64,000 nt of DNA, taken from positions 367,501 through 431,500 of the forward strand of contig WARS01000009.1 of assembly GCA_008933995.1 (NCBI GenBank). The letters are read 5' to 3'. Below are positions 1 through 13,312 of this stretch, one piece after another (the first letter of the stretch is position 1; every line of letters starts with the position of its first letter). A program made the position numbers and the translations under genes. Origin of the DNA: Datnioides undecimradiatus. Taxonomy: Eukaryota > Chordata > Actinopteri > Lobotiformes > Datnioididae. The notes beneath the pieces were generated by a model that saw only the letters and a list, made by a program, of their open reading frames with translations, did no database searches and was not told where the DNA came from.

Positions 1-2789
1 AAACTCAAACAACAACTGAAACCATCGCTGATGTTGTCCAACAGACTTCAGAGTCTGTGCGTCAAGACTCAGTAACAGCAGTCTAACTGTAACAGACTAA
101 CCTGCAGTTCCTTGAGTGTCCTCTTGAGGCTCCGGAGGCAAACTTAAATGTTAAAAATGCCCAAATTTACAGCAGAAGTAAACATGTTTCCCCGTCCATG
201 ACACAAGTTCAGCGGGTTAATCTATGGAGAACTCGCTCCTTTGAATTATATTAACAATTAAGGCGTGTGGCTTCTTTGTGGGACAGCTAGCAGGGGTTGG
301 GGGATGCGGCTGTCCAGATGCAACCGCAAGAGCATCGCAGTCACTCCCCAGAGACCTCCAGGTGACGTCACGGTGTCTCCACCCTCGGAGAGCCCGACTG
401 AGGTCGACTTCACGCGGTCTGTTTGGCTGCAGTCCTCCGCCTTATTTCGAATTCTTTCCTCGGCTCACTTTCTTTGTCTGTGTTTCACTGTCTCTTCTCC
501 ATCAAGCCTCACAGCGAGGCCCCGGATGCTGAGATGTGACCTTTAAACATGGCTTCTGCCGAGCAGCGGACACGGGGGGAGGAGAGACAGAGAAAAGGAA
601 AAGAGGACGAGTTTCCCCACCCTCGGAGCGTGTTTTCAACACTTCACTGACCCCTAAGAAAATCATCTTTTCTGCCCCTTGTTAAACTATCCACACCTAC
701 TGTGCTCCTCATCCCCGTCTCTCTCTCTCTCGTTTTTGCTCTCCCTGCAGTACCTCAAATCATTTTCTCACCTTGTTAGAGCAGCTTTTTCTTCAGCCCA
801 AGACGGGGGGGGGGGAGTAAAAGCAAGACAGGAGCTGGAAATGTTAAAGCACATGAAGCCACGTATATGAAATAATCATTTTGCCAACGAGCAGCCAGGT
901 GTGAAGAAGCCACCGCACATCACTCACACCCCGCACCTCCGGCCGCCACGAAAGCGAACCGAGAACGCTGCCGAGCGACGTTACTTAGTCCCACGCGTTT
1001 TCTCTTTTTTCCCACCTAAATGACCTTTGCCTCCCGCCGCCAAGGTAGCCCATGTGATACTGATGCATTTGAGGTGAGCTGAGCTATACGCACGAGCGCA
1101 AACAACCTGCATTTTCCATTTCCTCCCTTTTTGTTCTCTGGCTCTCTGTTGCCTTTCATTCCCGCTCGTCTCTCAAGTCTGTGAATCCCCGAATATGCAG
1201 GCAAACATACAGTCAGACATTCAGAATGCTGCCTTTGTGATAACCTGGAGGCACAGTTCTCTGCATAAACAATATCCCAGACTTTGGGTTTTCCCATATA
1301 GCGTATTATCAATATCCTGCAAAAAGGCATGGGTCTGCAAAAATCAGGTTTGTTTTGAGGGATTGAGGAAGAAGTTTGAGGAGTTTTACATAAAGTTTTG
1401 TGGCTGCTGTGAGATGACGCGCCTCCATGAGTCACTGTTTCACTCAGCTCAAACAGTTGGACAAACACAAACAGCCTCGACTGTACCTGCTGCTATAGGA
1501 TGTGTAAAATACTTCATCCAGTTCAGTGAATTAATGGATTCATACTCTTTGTTGTAAAGAATCAGAACCATTAACATTTCGCTGCATGGTTCTCAACCTA
1601 GTAAACATGTTAATTATTAAGGTTTTTGATATTATATTTGTAGAAATTGTGATTTGACCACGTTCATTTTCTTATAGGACATGGTTTTTTTATTGCAAAA
1701 TACAAGAATATATACAAAATATTCATTTTCCTTTACACCTAGTAGCTTTACATTACATTTCTTTTGTTAATATCAGTGCTGTTATTGGAGGCATCGCCAT
1801 TATTATGATATATTATGATTAAAACTGCATTTTTCAAACTTAAATAAGAATTTATTTGTCACTTCAGACCATAGATGTAGAGCTCAGGCCATGCACATTT
1901 TTGAGTGCATGCCATGCAAACGTGCAAACACAACATGTCGCCTAACAAGCTGCAGCCTTTTACATTTGTTACGTTTGAATGCTGCTTCGGCTGCAACGTG
2001 CTTGGCTGATTGCGACATAATAAACCGTGCACAGTGAGAACAGTCGGCACGTAACTTTTGAAGCGAGCCGCAACTTGAGTCTGCACGCGTGGCGTGTGTG
2101 CGTTCTGGTATTTAAACAACACGCCTCAGCTCGAGACTCGTGTTTGCAATTAGCATTGTTTACATCCGGGACACTGCTTTTGTCTTCTTTTGACATTATA
2201 GTGTATACCAGCTGTCTGGCTTAGACCCAGAGACATTAAATGTTTAAATTCTTGCTGCTATAATGTCAGGGGCAAACGCCGCTTTTTCTGCGGGACACTG
2301 ATAACATGTAAGTCAATTAAAAGCCCATTCATGTTGCTCATACTTGCAGGAGGCGGGGACAGCTGAGCGGCGAGAGCGACTGCGCCGCAAACAAAAGGTC
2401 ACCGGCTCGTGTGCATTAACGGTCATGTGTACTGCCTCTGATTAAAAGGGCAAGAATGGCTACAAGGAGCGACGTCAGCCATATTTGTACAGTACTGAAT
2501 TATGTAAATTAAAATTACCTGTCACGACAGGAGCAGCGGAGGGAAGTATTTACTCTATCAAGGCTTGTTTATGGCGCTGAAATGAGGTCAGTGGAAGACA
2601 AACATCAACATGTAATCACTAATGCCACGGTAATTTTAGGTAATACATATGTATACTGTGTTTACATTTAGAGAGGAAACACTAACCTGCACACACAGAC
2701 ACACTCAAAGCATCGAGGAGGTTTCACCTGTTATTGATGTGAGGGTTTTGTCTGTACAGGTGATGGATTCAGCCTCGGGGAGGAAGTGT
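1..2789. other. Gene-free stretch, unique sequence
   Basis: I see no supportable gene. The frames here are under 151 codons and overlap each other on both strands without a recognisable domain. The first kilobase is GC-richer with pyrimidine-rich patches around 700-760 and a G9 run near 805. From 1560 to 1860 it is AT-rich. No repeat family was recognised. Confidence 0.6.
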
Positions 2790-2817
2790 ACACACACACA
2801 CACACACACACACACAC
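2790..2817. repeat. (AC)n microsatellite
   Basis: A pure AC dinucleotide run of about 14 units. It lies in otherwise unique sequence, and the His-Thr stretches in overlapping frames come only from this repeat. Confidence 0.95.
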
Positions 2818-4266
2818 TCAGTCCCAGCACTTCACTGTCCTTTGTCTCATCCTACTCTCCCTCCATCCTGCATGATGAATTGAACCGAAGGACAGACACA
2901 TAATACGTTTCTTCTTCTTTCCTCCTGCTTGGCTTCCCTCTCTCCATCCTTCACTCCTGCCTGCGTCACTGACTCCGAGCCAGCCGCGCTCTTTACAGTA
3001 GGGATGACTCAACTTAACCTGGAGTGACTGTACACGCGCAGCAGCTTCAGCATATGTTGACCGTCAACATCGGTACGCGTCGTATAAATTATGGATTTAA
3101 CAACCGCCCAATAGCTGATTTTGCCGTTTCCATTTTTCTGTCTATTCAAATGAGCCTTTGTAACCATGGCGATTACAGGATAATGACAAAATGCAGTGAG
3201 AACTGTAAACATGACTCACTAATAGCAGCACCTACACCGAGTGTTCAAGGCGGGAGTGAATAGCCGCTATTTCATCTCGTGCTCTGCATAAAAGGCGCGG
3301 ACACAGGCCGCGGCCGGCTGAGGTGGTCATAACGCGGCTGAGTCATCACCCGTGTGAACCAACAGGTGATTTAAAGAAGCGTTTGCCAGCTGCGTGCATG
3401 GCATGGCATGCTCCTCTAGAGCCATGGTGCCATCTGAAGATCATACACTGGGGTGGCATAAAGGAAATCTGGTGTTCTTTATGGCAGCGTTAAGGAACTT
3501 CTGTGTAAAAAGGGCCATCATCTACACAGCACAAACAGTTTGCAGAGTTTGCAGATGTTAGATAATAAGCTGCTGGACTTTATAGACCACCTAGTCTGTG
3601 TTTTATTGTCTGTGAATTCAACTTTTCCTTTGTAAACTGTCCACTGGCGAGACAGTCTGCAGCTGCAACTGTGCAGCTTCTGCAGGAAAACACGTGTCTG
3701 AGATGAGGTCGTGAACTCAACCCGGCTGCAGATCTGCTTTCATACGACAATAACATGTTGTCAAATGAGTCGGTACAGGTGTTCATCTCTGCAGTGGGAC
3801 AACCGAAGCTAAGTTGCATGGATGATCACGCACCAAGCGATCGTAGCATCTTTAAAGACACAAATTTTCTCAACACAGTGATCTTCAGGGAGACACAGTT
3901 CACCATGACGACACAGTTAAAACCTTTTAGCACGGGAGGAAACGCAGCTTTTCAGCCTCGTGCTTCCTTTACATGGTATTTTGTCACATGTAGTGTAAAA
4001 CAAACCAAACAAATGAGACTCTGGCTGTGACAGTGACTCAGTTGTATTTGTGTTCCACGGTCCTTTCAAAGGTCAACTTCACATAACATAAGTGATTGTT
4101 AGTTTTAATAAAGAAGTGCAAAGTCAAATCTGGTCATCCAATAGAAAACAGGCAAGACAGAGGTTGTTTACATGTTTGTGGTTTGGCCAACAACATGGCA
4201 TCCCTCCTCTGTGGCTGCTGCTGTGACCGTGTGTGTCTTTCAAAGTCTTCCCCTCCACAGGCTAAA

Positions 4267-4267
<1 letters not shown>
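2818..4267. other. Gene-free stretch, unique sequence
   Basis: No gene or recognised repeat. A CATAAAAGGCGCGG string at about 3286-3299 precedes a GC-rich patch (3296-3345) and superficially resembles a TATA box, but there is no transcript evidence and no open frame downstream that looks coding. Confidence 0.5.
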
Positions 4268-4302
<35 letters not shown>

Positions 4303-4660
4303 ACACACCCACACACACACACTTTCTCTCCAACTGCCTCCTGAGCTTCTTTCCTCCATTAATCCATCCATCCGTCTTTTCCCAGCTGTATTCCCCCGTG
4401 TGACCTTGCCACGGCGCACAACCTGTCAGCTTTGCACCGACCTCTCTCTCACAGACACACTCACACACACACACACGCGCGCACACACACAGATGTATAG
4501 ATGTCTTATATATGCGCACGGTGAAGAACTGAGACTGAGATGCTGAGCAGGTACCCATCACACACACACATACACCGCATGACACGCGTGTGCACGCTGA
4601 CGGACAGTTACACACTTTCATACTTTCTGAAGCACACACTCACACACACACACAAACACT
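4268..4660. repeat. Cluster of (CA)n microsatellites
   Basis: Four CA-rich tracts lie close together: 4268-4322 (interrupted), 4455-4491 (with a short CG-alternating core), 4559-4575 and 4633-4659. The sequence between them is pyrimidine-rich and of normal complexity. The frames over this block are Thr-His or Val-Cys repeats and are not genes. Confidence 0.9.
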
Positions 4661-5059
4661 TACACAGCGACCCGATCATCTGTCCCGCAGGAATACGGAG
4701 TGTTCCTGTTTGTCTTTCGCACTGTTGAGCTCCCTTCAAGTGAACAGGCGATGGAGGGAGCGGTGGAGGGAGGTGTGGTTGATTGAGAGGTGGTTTCCTT
4801 CTTCTTTCCCCTGTTTTCTTTCCCTCAGCCAGTAACAGAGGTCACTGTAGGTCAGTGCCAGTAAAGGACTGGATTTCATTGAGATGCTGTTCGAGAAATG
4901 GTGAAGTTTACGTATCAGAATGATTGATATCTGTAGCGTTGTGTTTGAATGCAGACTTCTGTGGAGAGCAGATCCACAGTCTGGAGACCTTCATCTTCAT
5001 CTTTAGTTGTTTGACCTTAAAAGTTAAACACGTTATGTTCGGCCAAAGTTCCCTGACAG

Positions 5060-5430
5060 CATTGCATCCACCACGCTCAGGGATCTAAACAAGGCGTCTT
5101 GATTGAGGTGATGGTGCCTTGGGAAGACCGGTTGGAGGAAGCGCAGAAGAGGAAGAGACCTTGTGTGGGATGAAGGGGTGGAAGGCCTGCTGCAAGCCTG
5201 TGGAGGTGGGTTGTAGAGGCTTTGCAGGGAGATCGCTGCATTGAGTCTCGGGCCTCTTGGGATTCTGCAGACTACAAAGAAGGAGAGCCATGAGAAACAT
5301 CTTGGAAGCTGCAGAGGAAGCCTGCCGTTGACTCTGGTTGAAGAGGGGTGATACCTGACAAGGTGCGCTACCTGGACACAAGTCGGGGCCTGATCACCCA
5401 CGGCTGGGTCGCCCAGGTGACATCACTGAC
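5060..5430 (+). pseudogene. Decayed non-LTR retrotransposon ORF fragment
   Basis: Translating the plus strand from about 5080 gives S-K-Q-G-V-L-I-E-V-M-V-P-W-E-D-R-L-E-E-A-Q-K-R-K-R. After a frameshift near 5160 it continues as GWKACCKPVEVGCRGFAGRS, then EAAEEACR, a stop, and LWLKRGD. The string VPWE-R-EEA-ERKR followed by GW-PVEVGCRGF and EAAE-AS-WLW-KRGD is a signature I recognise from the C-terminal part of LINE polyproteins in fish. At least one frameshift and several in-frame stops (near 5190 and 5310) show it is dead. The exact LINE clade is not assigned. Minus-strand frames over it are shadows. Confidence 0.7.
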
Positions 5431-5440
5431 GATGTGTCCT

Positions 5441-8400
5441 GGTTGCACCACTGTTCTAACTTCAAACGTGTCCAAACGAGAGTTTCAGGTGGACTTTTTA
5501 CATTTTTGGCTCAGGATAAAACGTCACCTCACACCTGGGAACATCTGCTCATCACAGAAGTTAATAAGAAGGACTGGGCATTAGCATTTAAGCTACACTT
5601 AAACTCTACAATAACTGCGTCTCCGCAGAAACTCTCCATGCAATTGTGCAAACATGGCTGCAGGCGCAATGCACTGTTGCAGACATCTGACGCGTCATCG
5701 CAGAAAGAAGCACAGCCACACATAAGCACATTGTTTATGAATTCATAGCATTTATGATGGTCTGTTTCAGGGACTTGAGCTGTATGACATTCTAGTTTTT
5801 TGACTTCCTGGGACAATGAGCCTGCTGCAAAAAGTCAAAATGTCTGACATGAAAGTGTTTATTCCCTTGTTCCCAAACCAATCCCTCCAAATCCCTCAGC
5901 TGTAGCCCAGCCAGAGGAGTAAGTTTAAATACATTTAAATATGAAATACTGCTAAAATAACCAGTCCCTTATCTGCTGACAGCTAGTCACACCTACTACA
6001 GGCTCCGACACGTGCTGACGTGGTTTCTCTGACCGAGAGACCGGAGAGTAAATCTCCTCTCGTGTGCTCAGGGGGTCTGCAGAGCTACAGTGCCAGGTCA
6101 GACGTACCAGTAATCCACACCTGAGCTCAATAGACCTGATTATATACGGCCTTTGTCCAATCATGCACCTGGCTGCGCGGGTCCTAAGCCCCCTCTCCAC
6201 GAGCTGATGGCGGGCTTGCATCCAACACAACTGCATAAAAAAGGAAAATGTTGTTTTTTATCATTCAAGAATTTGCTGATGCGTGTGTAAGTGCTTTTTT
6301 CTGTATTGTAGCTCTCAAACCATTTGCACCTGGCTTTGTTTACACTTTATATGATGCTAAATATCACCTGCTAAGAGGTTGTAGATAGTTATTGTTCCGC
6401 CTCCTCTGTTCACAACGTTTCAATCCAAATCAATGTGCTTCTGGCTCCCAATAATGAGGCAATCTGTATGAAACCATACAAGGGAGCGGGAACCCAGCTT
6501 CAATCACCAAGTCTGTCATCTAACCTGGGGCGATGCCTTTCAACTTCCCCAGAGGTGAATTCTTACATAATCCTCCTTCCAGCAAAATTCAGCCGTCCTC
6601 ATTATGGTCGCAGCGAAGAAGAGGAGAGAGCGAGGGAGGAAGGATCAACAGATCAGCATTCGCGCAGTTCTGCAGAACGATTTCAAGGCTGCAACATTGG
6701 GACCATACGTCATTTCGTTGGTTTTTAGCTCGACGAAGTGCGATGCCGGCCCATCGGTCACTGCACAACTTGATGCATTTGCCTTAAACTGTACACAGAC
6801 GTTCACGGTGCCCAGAGGATGAATCCTGATCACTGCTACCAGCAAAGTTCTCACCTATTCAGAGATATATCGCAGCGTTCATGCTACTTGTTGTATTTTG
6901 GGTAATTTTAAGTTGAATAATAACTATTTCTCCTTCTGCTGCATCCATTTCGACAGATTTGTCCCGTGCACTGTACTTCTGACAACGCCATCAGACGTGC
7001 GATGCTAAATCGGCCAAGTACTCGTTTAACATCTCATTGGTTTTAGTATGTAATAACTTCGCACCGGCCTCCTTAACTGTGATATTCAGAGTGTTTCGGC
7101 TGTTCCAGGTCTACCACTGTTTTTATGAGCATGCTCTGAACCCATCTGTGAGAGCAGCTGGTGTTCTTGCAGGACGACACTGCCCCCTGAGCCGCTCGGA
7201 GCTCCTCGGCATCAAGATGTTTTTCACATGTTCAGCCCACCCACTGTGGTTGGACAGTGTCCTTGAGTTTGCAAAAGGCAGTTTTTAAACTTGTTTTCAG
7301 TACCTGTCTGTCCACCTGCCTGTCTACCTGTCTGCGTCATGGCCTTTATAGCATTATCTCGCTGCCATTTGCAGCCTCCGAGCATATTAACTTCCTTTTC
7401 CATTATGCGGCTGTGACACATGTCCACTTTGAAAACAAAAAGCCCAGTGTATCTGCGGTTGTTTAATCAATGCAAATCATTTGTGAGCATGCATTCGCAC
7501 GGCTTTGAAGACACAGGGCTTTCATCTTGCAGCAACAAAGTCGTTCTCGCGGGGTTTCAACCATTACCAGCATGAGGCGGCATTCTCTTCCCTAACGAGG
7601 TCGGCGGGAGGTCACATGTGGAATCCGCAAACAGCCAAACAGACGCTGGCGCCGGCGTCAGCGAGGAAAACTGTTAGTAGTCTTGCCATTGGCCGAACTG
7701 GCATGACAGTCGCACCCCATCAAACACGCAGGTGGTCAGGGCTCGTTGTGAATTCTGCTTTTTCTGCTCGAAAGCCTGCACGTTTGCCTCTGTTAAAGCA
7801 TATTTTTGCCATTTTCATCAGTTTGATTAACGCAAAATACTATACATCTGGTAAACATACAGTGTTTTTCATTATATACATGCAAAAATCTTACTCCTGC
7901 ACTGCAATTTTGGCCAAAAGCAGCATTAAAAAAAGACTCTGCACTCTGTCTGCTTTAGCGCTGAATGTTTAATGATAGTGGACCATGCTTTTTCCTGCTC
8001 GATTCAGTGGGTGTGAAGTGTTTGTTTCTTTAATCCTGATGGAAAAATGTTCAATCTTTGCACCAAAACATAGAACAAGACTGGACAAAACAATAAATGC
8101 ACCATAATCGTACTCAGAGCCTGCATCAGATGCTAAAAACACTGCGCGAACAAAGGAAATCGTGTTAGTTTTGAGGTAGAAGTCGATAATTGAACCTGTT
8201 TTTAACTTTAAAGATTTGTATCTGACAGAAATGCACTTTGTTAAACGTCTTTTCAACACAGAAATATGTTTTGCTTGTTCTTCAATTACTTAAATTTCTT
8301 GCACAGAATGCTGTTTATCTCAGCTCACCTTAGATTGCTGCAATTTATGCAAAATCTCACAAGTCTCACTTAAAAAACAAGGAGATTTTTTTCTGTAAAA

Positions 8401-11400
8401 TAACAAAAATAGTGAATTTCATGCAGAGATGCACGTTTGCAACACTGCAGCTTAAAAAGGCGGTGACGCACAATGAAAAGAGAAACCGATCCGAGCACCT
8501 TGGCGCACGATGTTTGACTTTTCAAACTCTTTCAAACCCAGGAATAGTGCTGTGACCTTGTTAAGTTGAAGATAATAATTAGATTTCACTGCCTGGCTCT
8601 CTTTCTGTAAAAACCTCAAGACAGACTCACAGGATCCTCTGAGGTTGGCTTTATTTAAACTCCCAAGGCACTAGAGGAGCCTCCTACAGAGTCACATCAG
8701 AAATACTCTCGCCGGCTCCGTGGGTTGAGCGCCAACCTTGCACTTACAAAACTGCAACTTTTGAGCCCGGCTTGATTTCTGCAGCACGCCGTCTTCGTTC
8801 TTCCTCGCCTCTCATCTCGTTGTCTCATCGTGACTCGTCTGAACTCGTCTTTTCTGCGTTTCCTCCCTTTGTCGGCTCACTCGCTCCCACTTTCCCTCCG
8901 TCTGTCTCTGTTTCATTTAAATACGAGAACATCACATCCCGTTAAACAGCGCAGCCTGAGCGCCACATTGAGGTATTATTCGCCCGTAATCTGCGAGTAA
9001 TTTCCACTTTTCCGGCCTGTTTCGGCGACGTGAAGCATTTTTACGAGATGTCAAGATGGCACCACAAACGGAGCCATCACGCTCCGCTCTTCGGGCTTCT
9101 TGCTGAGGAACTTCCTGACCTTAATCACTTTGTGACAGTTTAATTAATCAAAGCACACAAGTCAGAATAGCTGTTTGCCCGCCTGTCTGTCTGACTGCTC
9201 CCCTCGCTCGCTGCCGCTTGTTTTCCCGCCGTTATTCAGCCACAGACGGAGGCTTTTCTTCCGCCGGATCTCGCACACTTGAACTCTGCCTAGTGATCTT
9301 CCTGCCTGTCATTAGATAATCATTAGTCGAGCAAAAGCAGAATAAAAGGCCCTTTGATTTGCTGGATTGATGACAGTGAACCCAACAAAGTGCTCTGCAG
9401 CACTGATTCTCCGTCTGAAGCGGCAACAGGAAGATTCTCCAACAACACTGTGAAACGTTCAGAAGAAAAACGTCTTTCATTCCAGCAACATGATTAATTT
9501 TGAGGGTTTTGTGCAGTTTTACAACTTTTCAAACATGGTTTCAAATGAGTGCTCCTCGACAAAAGACAAGTGGAACTTTGATAATGCAAAAAATGATATT
9601 TGTGAGTGAAACGAATGACCTAAAACTTGCTACGGTGGCGCCAATCTAACACTGCGTTTCCAACTCTGCAACCAAATGCACAGTGCATTTGTGACAAACC
9701 TCACAGCACAGTGTGGAAACAGGTTTTAAATGATAGTAATAGTAGTTGCTGACTACTGTAATTAATATGTTTTGCACAAATAAAAGTCCTGCAAATGTGC
9801 ATCAAAGGGACAAAATGCAACAATGCTGCAAGTCTGAGTAAACGTGCACAGCTGGGATATGGCTGTCCATACATGCTGGAAGCTTACACAGGTGTTAGCA
9901 TACATACACAAAATCAAACATATTAATATTTTCGATAAATATTCTTTGATAAGTCTGTAATGCAGCCTCTAAATCCAGGAAAAGATGCTTATATAACATC
10001 ACGATACCCCCAGATATCCAGCCTAATGTTACAGTTTTGATATAATATGAATACACGGCCCAGTGCTGGTGATCAGTGAAAGTGAAACTAAACACAGTAG
10101 CTGAGATCAAACGCTGCCATCTCGTAGCATCACCTCATTAGCTCTGGAAACATAATCAATCAAACAGGTCGACAGGTCCCTAAATCAGTGCCTCAGCTTG
10201 AAACGACCGTGTGATATTAGTAACAGTTATTCCTCTTTAGCAAGTTCCTGCAGACGTGCACGTGCTCAGTATTTAATAATGCAGTTATGGTTGCAAAGCC
10301 CCTTAAAAACACCAAAAAAGACCAACTTTAATGCAAAAACAAACAATAATTTCAATTAAATCACATTAATAAAGCTTAAACCAACCACCGGTAATCTGTA
10401 TATACATTTTCCTGTTATATATATTTAAATAAGCACAGTTTTGGTCATATTATAAAGATTAAAATGCTAATTCACACACAGTACCCGAGAGCAATAGACT
10501 GTGTTGCAGTGTTTCAACAGTTGGCTCCATATGCACCCACGGGCCGACGCTTTAAGGTGCTCTTACTTCACCTTCGCGGACAGCTGACAGCTGAGGAAGA
10601 GTCGGATGGAAAGGCCGTAACCTCCGGAAAGTTCTCCAGCTGAGCGGCGCTCTGACCTTGGTCACTTCTAGACGGTAATTAATTAAACCGCGTGAATCCT
10701 GACTTTCGGCTCGGCCTCTACCCGCCTGCGCGCGTGTTTAAACGTGTGTGTGTTTGCACGTGCGGGAAAGAGGAAGAACGCCGCTGCCATAACCCGCGCA
10801 CGTGTGTGAGAAAGTGCGAGAGTCGCATCAGACTGAGTGATGTATGAGGATGTCGGAGTACAGCGGGGCATCATCCGACAACACACACTCGCGCACACAC
10901 GCGCGCGCACAGGGAGCTGGGTCAGCAGTGAGGGGCCTCCGAGGCAGCGGTAGGTTAAAGTCTTAATGACGGACATCTCTCCCAGGAAACTTCTTTCCAT
11001 ATGTTACAGGGAGACTCCCTCAGATCATCATCTTTCACCTTGTTGGAGGAGCCGCTTCGGCTTGAGACGGCGACGAGGAAGATGGGCGAGGAAGAGGCAG
11101 AGATAAGGAAAGAGGAGAGGTGTGCAGCAAAGAGAGAGGAGGAAGTGCCCGTGTGTTTCTCGGCTTTGTCCTCCTTACGGATGAGAGGAGCGAAGGCGAG
11201 GGAGGACAGGAGAGCCCAGGTGACGGGACGATTGATAAAAGATGGAAGATTTTCCATAATTCACAGTAAGCCATATTTTTCTTGATCCTCGCCGGATTAC
11301 GGGAAGGGAAGGAAGAAGTCAGACGAGACAAAGGAAGAAGTGGAACAACAAAAGGGGCGAGGTGGGAGGAGAGCACGGAGACGGGAAATAAGGGCACGCT

Positions 11401-12939
11401 GTTACGTTTTCACTATGTTTTAATCTATATTTTAAGGAGCATCTCTGTTTGGTGTTGCTCCCGAGCGATTGCGCGTTTCCCCGCGCCTCAGACAGGATTA
11501 TTCTGATGGATGACGCATGAGAGCACAACACCTGTCACAGAAACAGCTCATCTGACAAAAGCTCATCTGTGCCACAGGAGAAAGAGCACAGAGAGTCTGT
11601 CTAACCCGCTGCAGGCTGATCCGCTGCACGCTGGAAACACTTAATAAAAAACCCACTTTAACTTTATCTCTGTGTATTTGTATTAGCGCGTACACCGCTG
11701 CAATTGTCAGCGCTCGCCGTGTCTGGTAGGAAGGTTTTATTCATCGCTGAATCCTGGGCTTGGTGATGCAAGCGGGGGCCAAAAAGTGGCAAGAAAGGCT
11801 CATTTCAGCCCCGAGACATCTAATCACCCCTCTACTGATAAAACCGCGGGACTTTAAAAGCAAGAAAAATGATGTTTTTGCTTTTTTCTGCTTCCTGTTG
11901 GCCTGTAACGCCACCCGCCACGGCTTGTTGAGCCTCCCATCTCTGACTGGACGGCGGCGGGCGGAAACGCCGCTCGTCCCAGCAGCAGACAGAGCGTTGA
12001 ACTCTGTTTCGGTCCGTAAAGTCGCCGTAGCGCCGCCAAATCGGTTGAAACCGACAAACTCTCCCCTGTTTTTGCGTCAGTGCAACAAAAACAGTTCCCA
12101 GTTTAATGCTGTACAGCGGACAGCTGCAGAATATATGTGTCATACATACACTTTAGATGCATTTACTGACCATTGACAGCTAGTTGGCCACCAGATACTG
12201 CACAAAACACTCCAGATGGCTGAAGCTGCGGGTTTCAAAGGGAAGAGCGACGGGGCGTCTGGAAAACTTTCATTCACTGAGTCCTGATACGGTGTTCAGA
12301 AGGAAGGATTGCAGGTGCAGAGAGACGTAGTTCCTTTTGCAAATTGCATCCTCTCACATGGGAAAAACCATTTGGGGGGGGGGGATGCAGAGCGTCGCCA
12401 GGTGAGTTGATTGCCACAGCTGCTGCTTGTTGACTAATCACTCTCTCTCCCTCTTTGAACGCAGCGGCGTGCTGGACCTCGGACGCCCGTCGCACTCCTG
12501 GAACAGACGGCCACGTCGACTCGCGTTGGATATTTAAGTTGAAGTGCGCGAGTGCGGCGCTCAGTAACAAAAGGGACAGCGTTGAGCGCAAAGACACTTG
12601 ACTCTGAGGGACACGGCTGCTGGCCTTGAGTTTGTGATAAGACAGACTTTACATTTCAGGTGTTTAAACCTTTGCTTCGGTGCAGAGTGAGCAGGGCGGA
12701 CAGGAGAGAGAAACAAAGACAGAAAGGGGGAAAGAGGAGAGCTGCAACGGCAAAAAGAAAACTTCTAAGTACTGTTTTGTCCTGGGGATCGCTTTATAAG
12801 ACTGCGCCTCACATAATCTGCTCGCAGGCTTAAGGTCAAATCCTGCGATAACCCCTGAGAGGAAGAGGAGGCGGAGAGAGAGCAGATTGGTGGAATAAAC
12901 AGGGGGACAGGGAGAGAATGGGAGAGGAGGCGAGCGGTA

Positions 12940-12944
<5 letters not shown>
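5441..12944. other. Gene-free stretch, 7.5 kb, mostly unique
   Basis: No supportable gene. Frames up to 155 codons (7505-7972, for example) have no recognisable domain and no conserved-looking composition. Sub-regions: 5900-7450 is ordinary unique sequence; 7800-8460 is AT-rich; 8940-9370 mixes GC-rich and homeodomain-like AT motifs and may be regulatory; 9480-10500 is AT-rich; 10680-10920 holds CG/CA-alternating purine-pyrimidine tracts; 11040-11400 is purine-rich; 12374-12384 is a G11 run. Confidence 0.55.
8940..9370. promoter_or_regulatory. Possible conserved regulatory block
   Basis: About 430 bp of high-complexity sequence with no repeats. It contains TTTAATTAATCAAAG (homeodomain-like core next to a TCF/LEF-like ATCAAAG) near 9140, GATAATCATTAG near 9315 and CCTTTGATTTG near 9350. 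Such mixed composition is typical of vertebrate conserved non-coding elements. No alignment was possible, so function is inference only. Confidence 0.25.

Positions 12945-12976
<32 letters not shown>
12945..12976. repeat. (GA)n microsatellite
   Basis: A pure GA run of about 16 units ending a 250-bp purine-rich stretch on the plus strand (12690-12980). Confidence 0.95.
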
Positions 12977-12980
<4 letters not shown>

Positions 12981-13189
12981 GAAAATTATTTTGATGAATC
13001 GCCGGCGTTTAATTCTGGGGCACTGTGGTCATGCTTTACTGTACTCGCAGAGATTTCTGGGATATGAATGGGGCCTCGGTACAGAGCAAAATAAATAACA
13101 CGAACCAGAAAACTGTGTGTGTGCGTCGGCCCGCACGCACACACTTTACGACGATATCGTCTTTCTCTGATTTACTCTGCGCGCCTGCA

Positions 13190-13312
13190 GTTTGGGGATG
13201 AATGCCTTGCTCAGGGGCAGCTCCGGAGCCTCCCGCTCACTACATCGCAGACGTCCACGGATTCAAACCGAAAGCTTTTGGCGAGCCGGACCATCCTGCG
13301 CTCATAGTCCCA
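13190..13312 (-). repeat. tRNA-related SINE-like fragment
   Basis: On the plus strand the piece runs from TGCCTTGCTCAGGGGCAG through GGATTCAAACCG to GAGCCGGACC. This is the arrangement of a repeat often seen in fish genomes, read in reverse: the complement gives a GGTTTGAATCC string near 13261, close to the Pol III B-box GGTTCGANTCC. A related piece is at 23740. It is diverged and without clear ends, so the family name is left open. Confidence 0.4.

Noticed and set aside
3286-3345. CATAAAAGGCGCGG string as a core promoter
   Set aside because: A single TATA-like string without a following coding frame or other promoter elements is expected by chance in 64 kb.
7505-7972. 155-codon plus-strand frame
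   Set aside because: No recognisable domain, no splice context, and the second half is AT-rich with amino-acid composition expected from random sequence.
11001-11285. 94-codon Glu/Arg-rich plus frame
   Set aside because: It comes from a purine-rich tract; the antisense is a Ser/Leu/Pro-rich frame of similar length.
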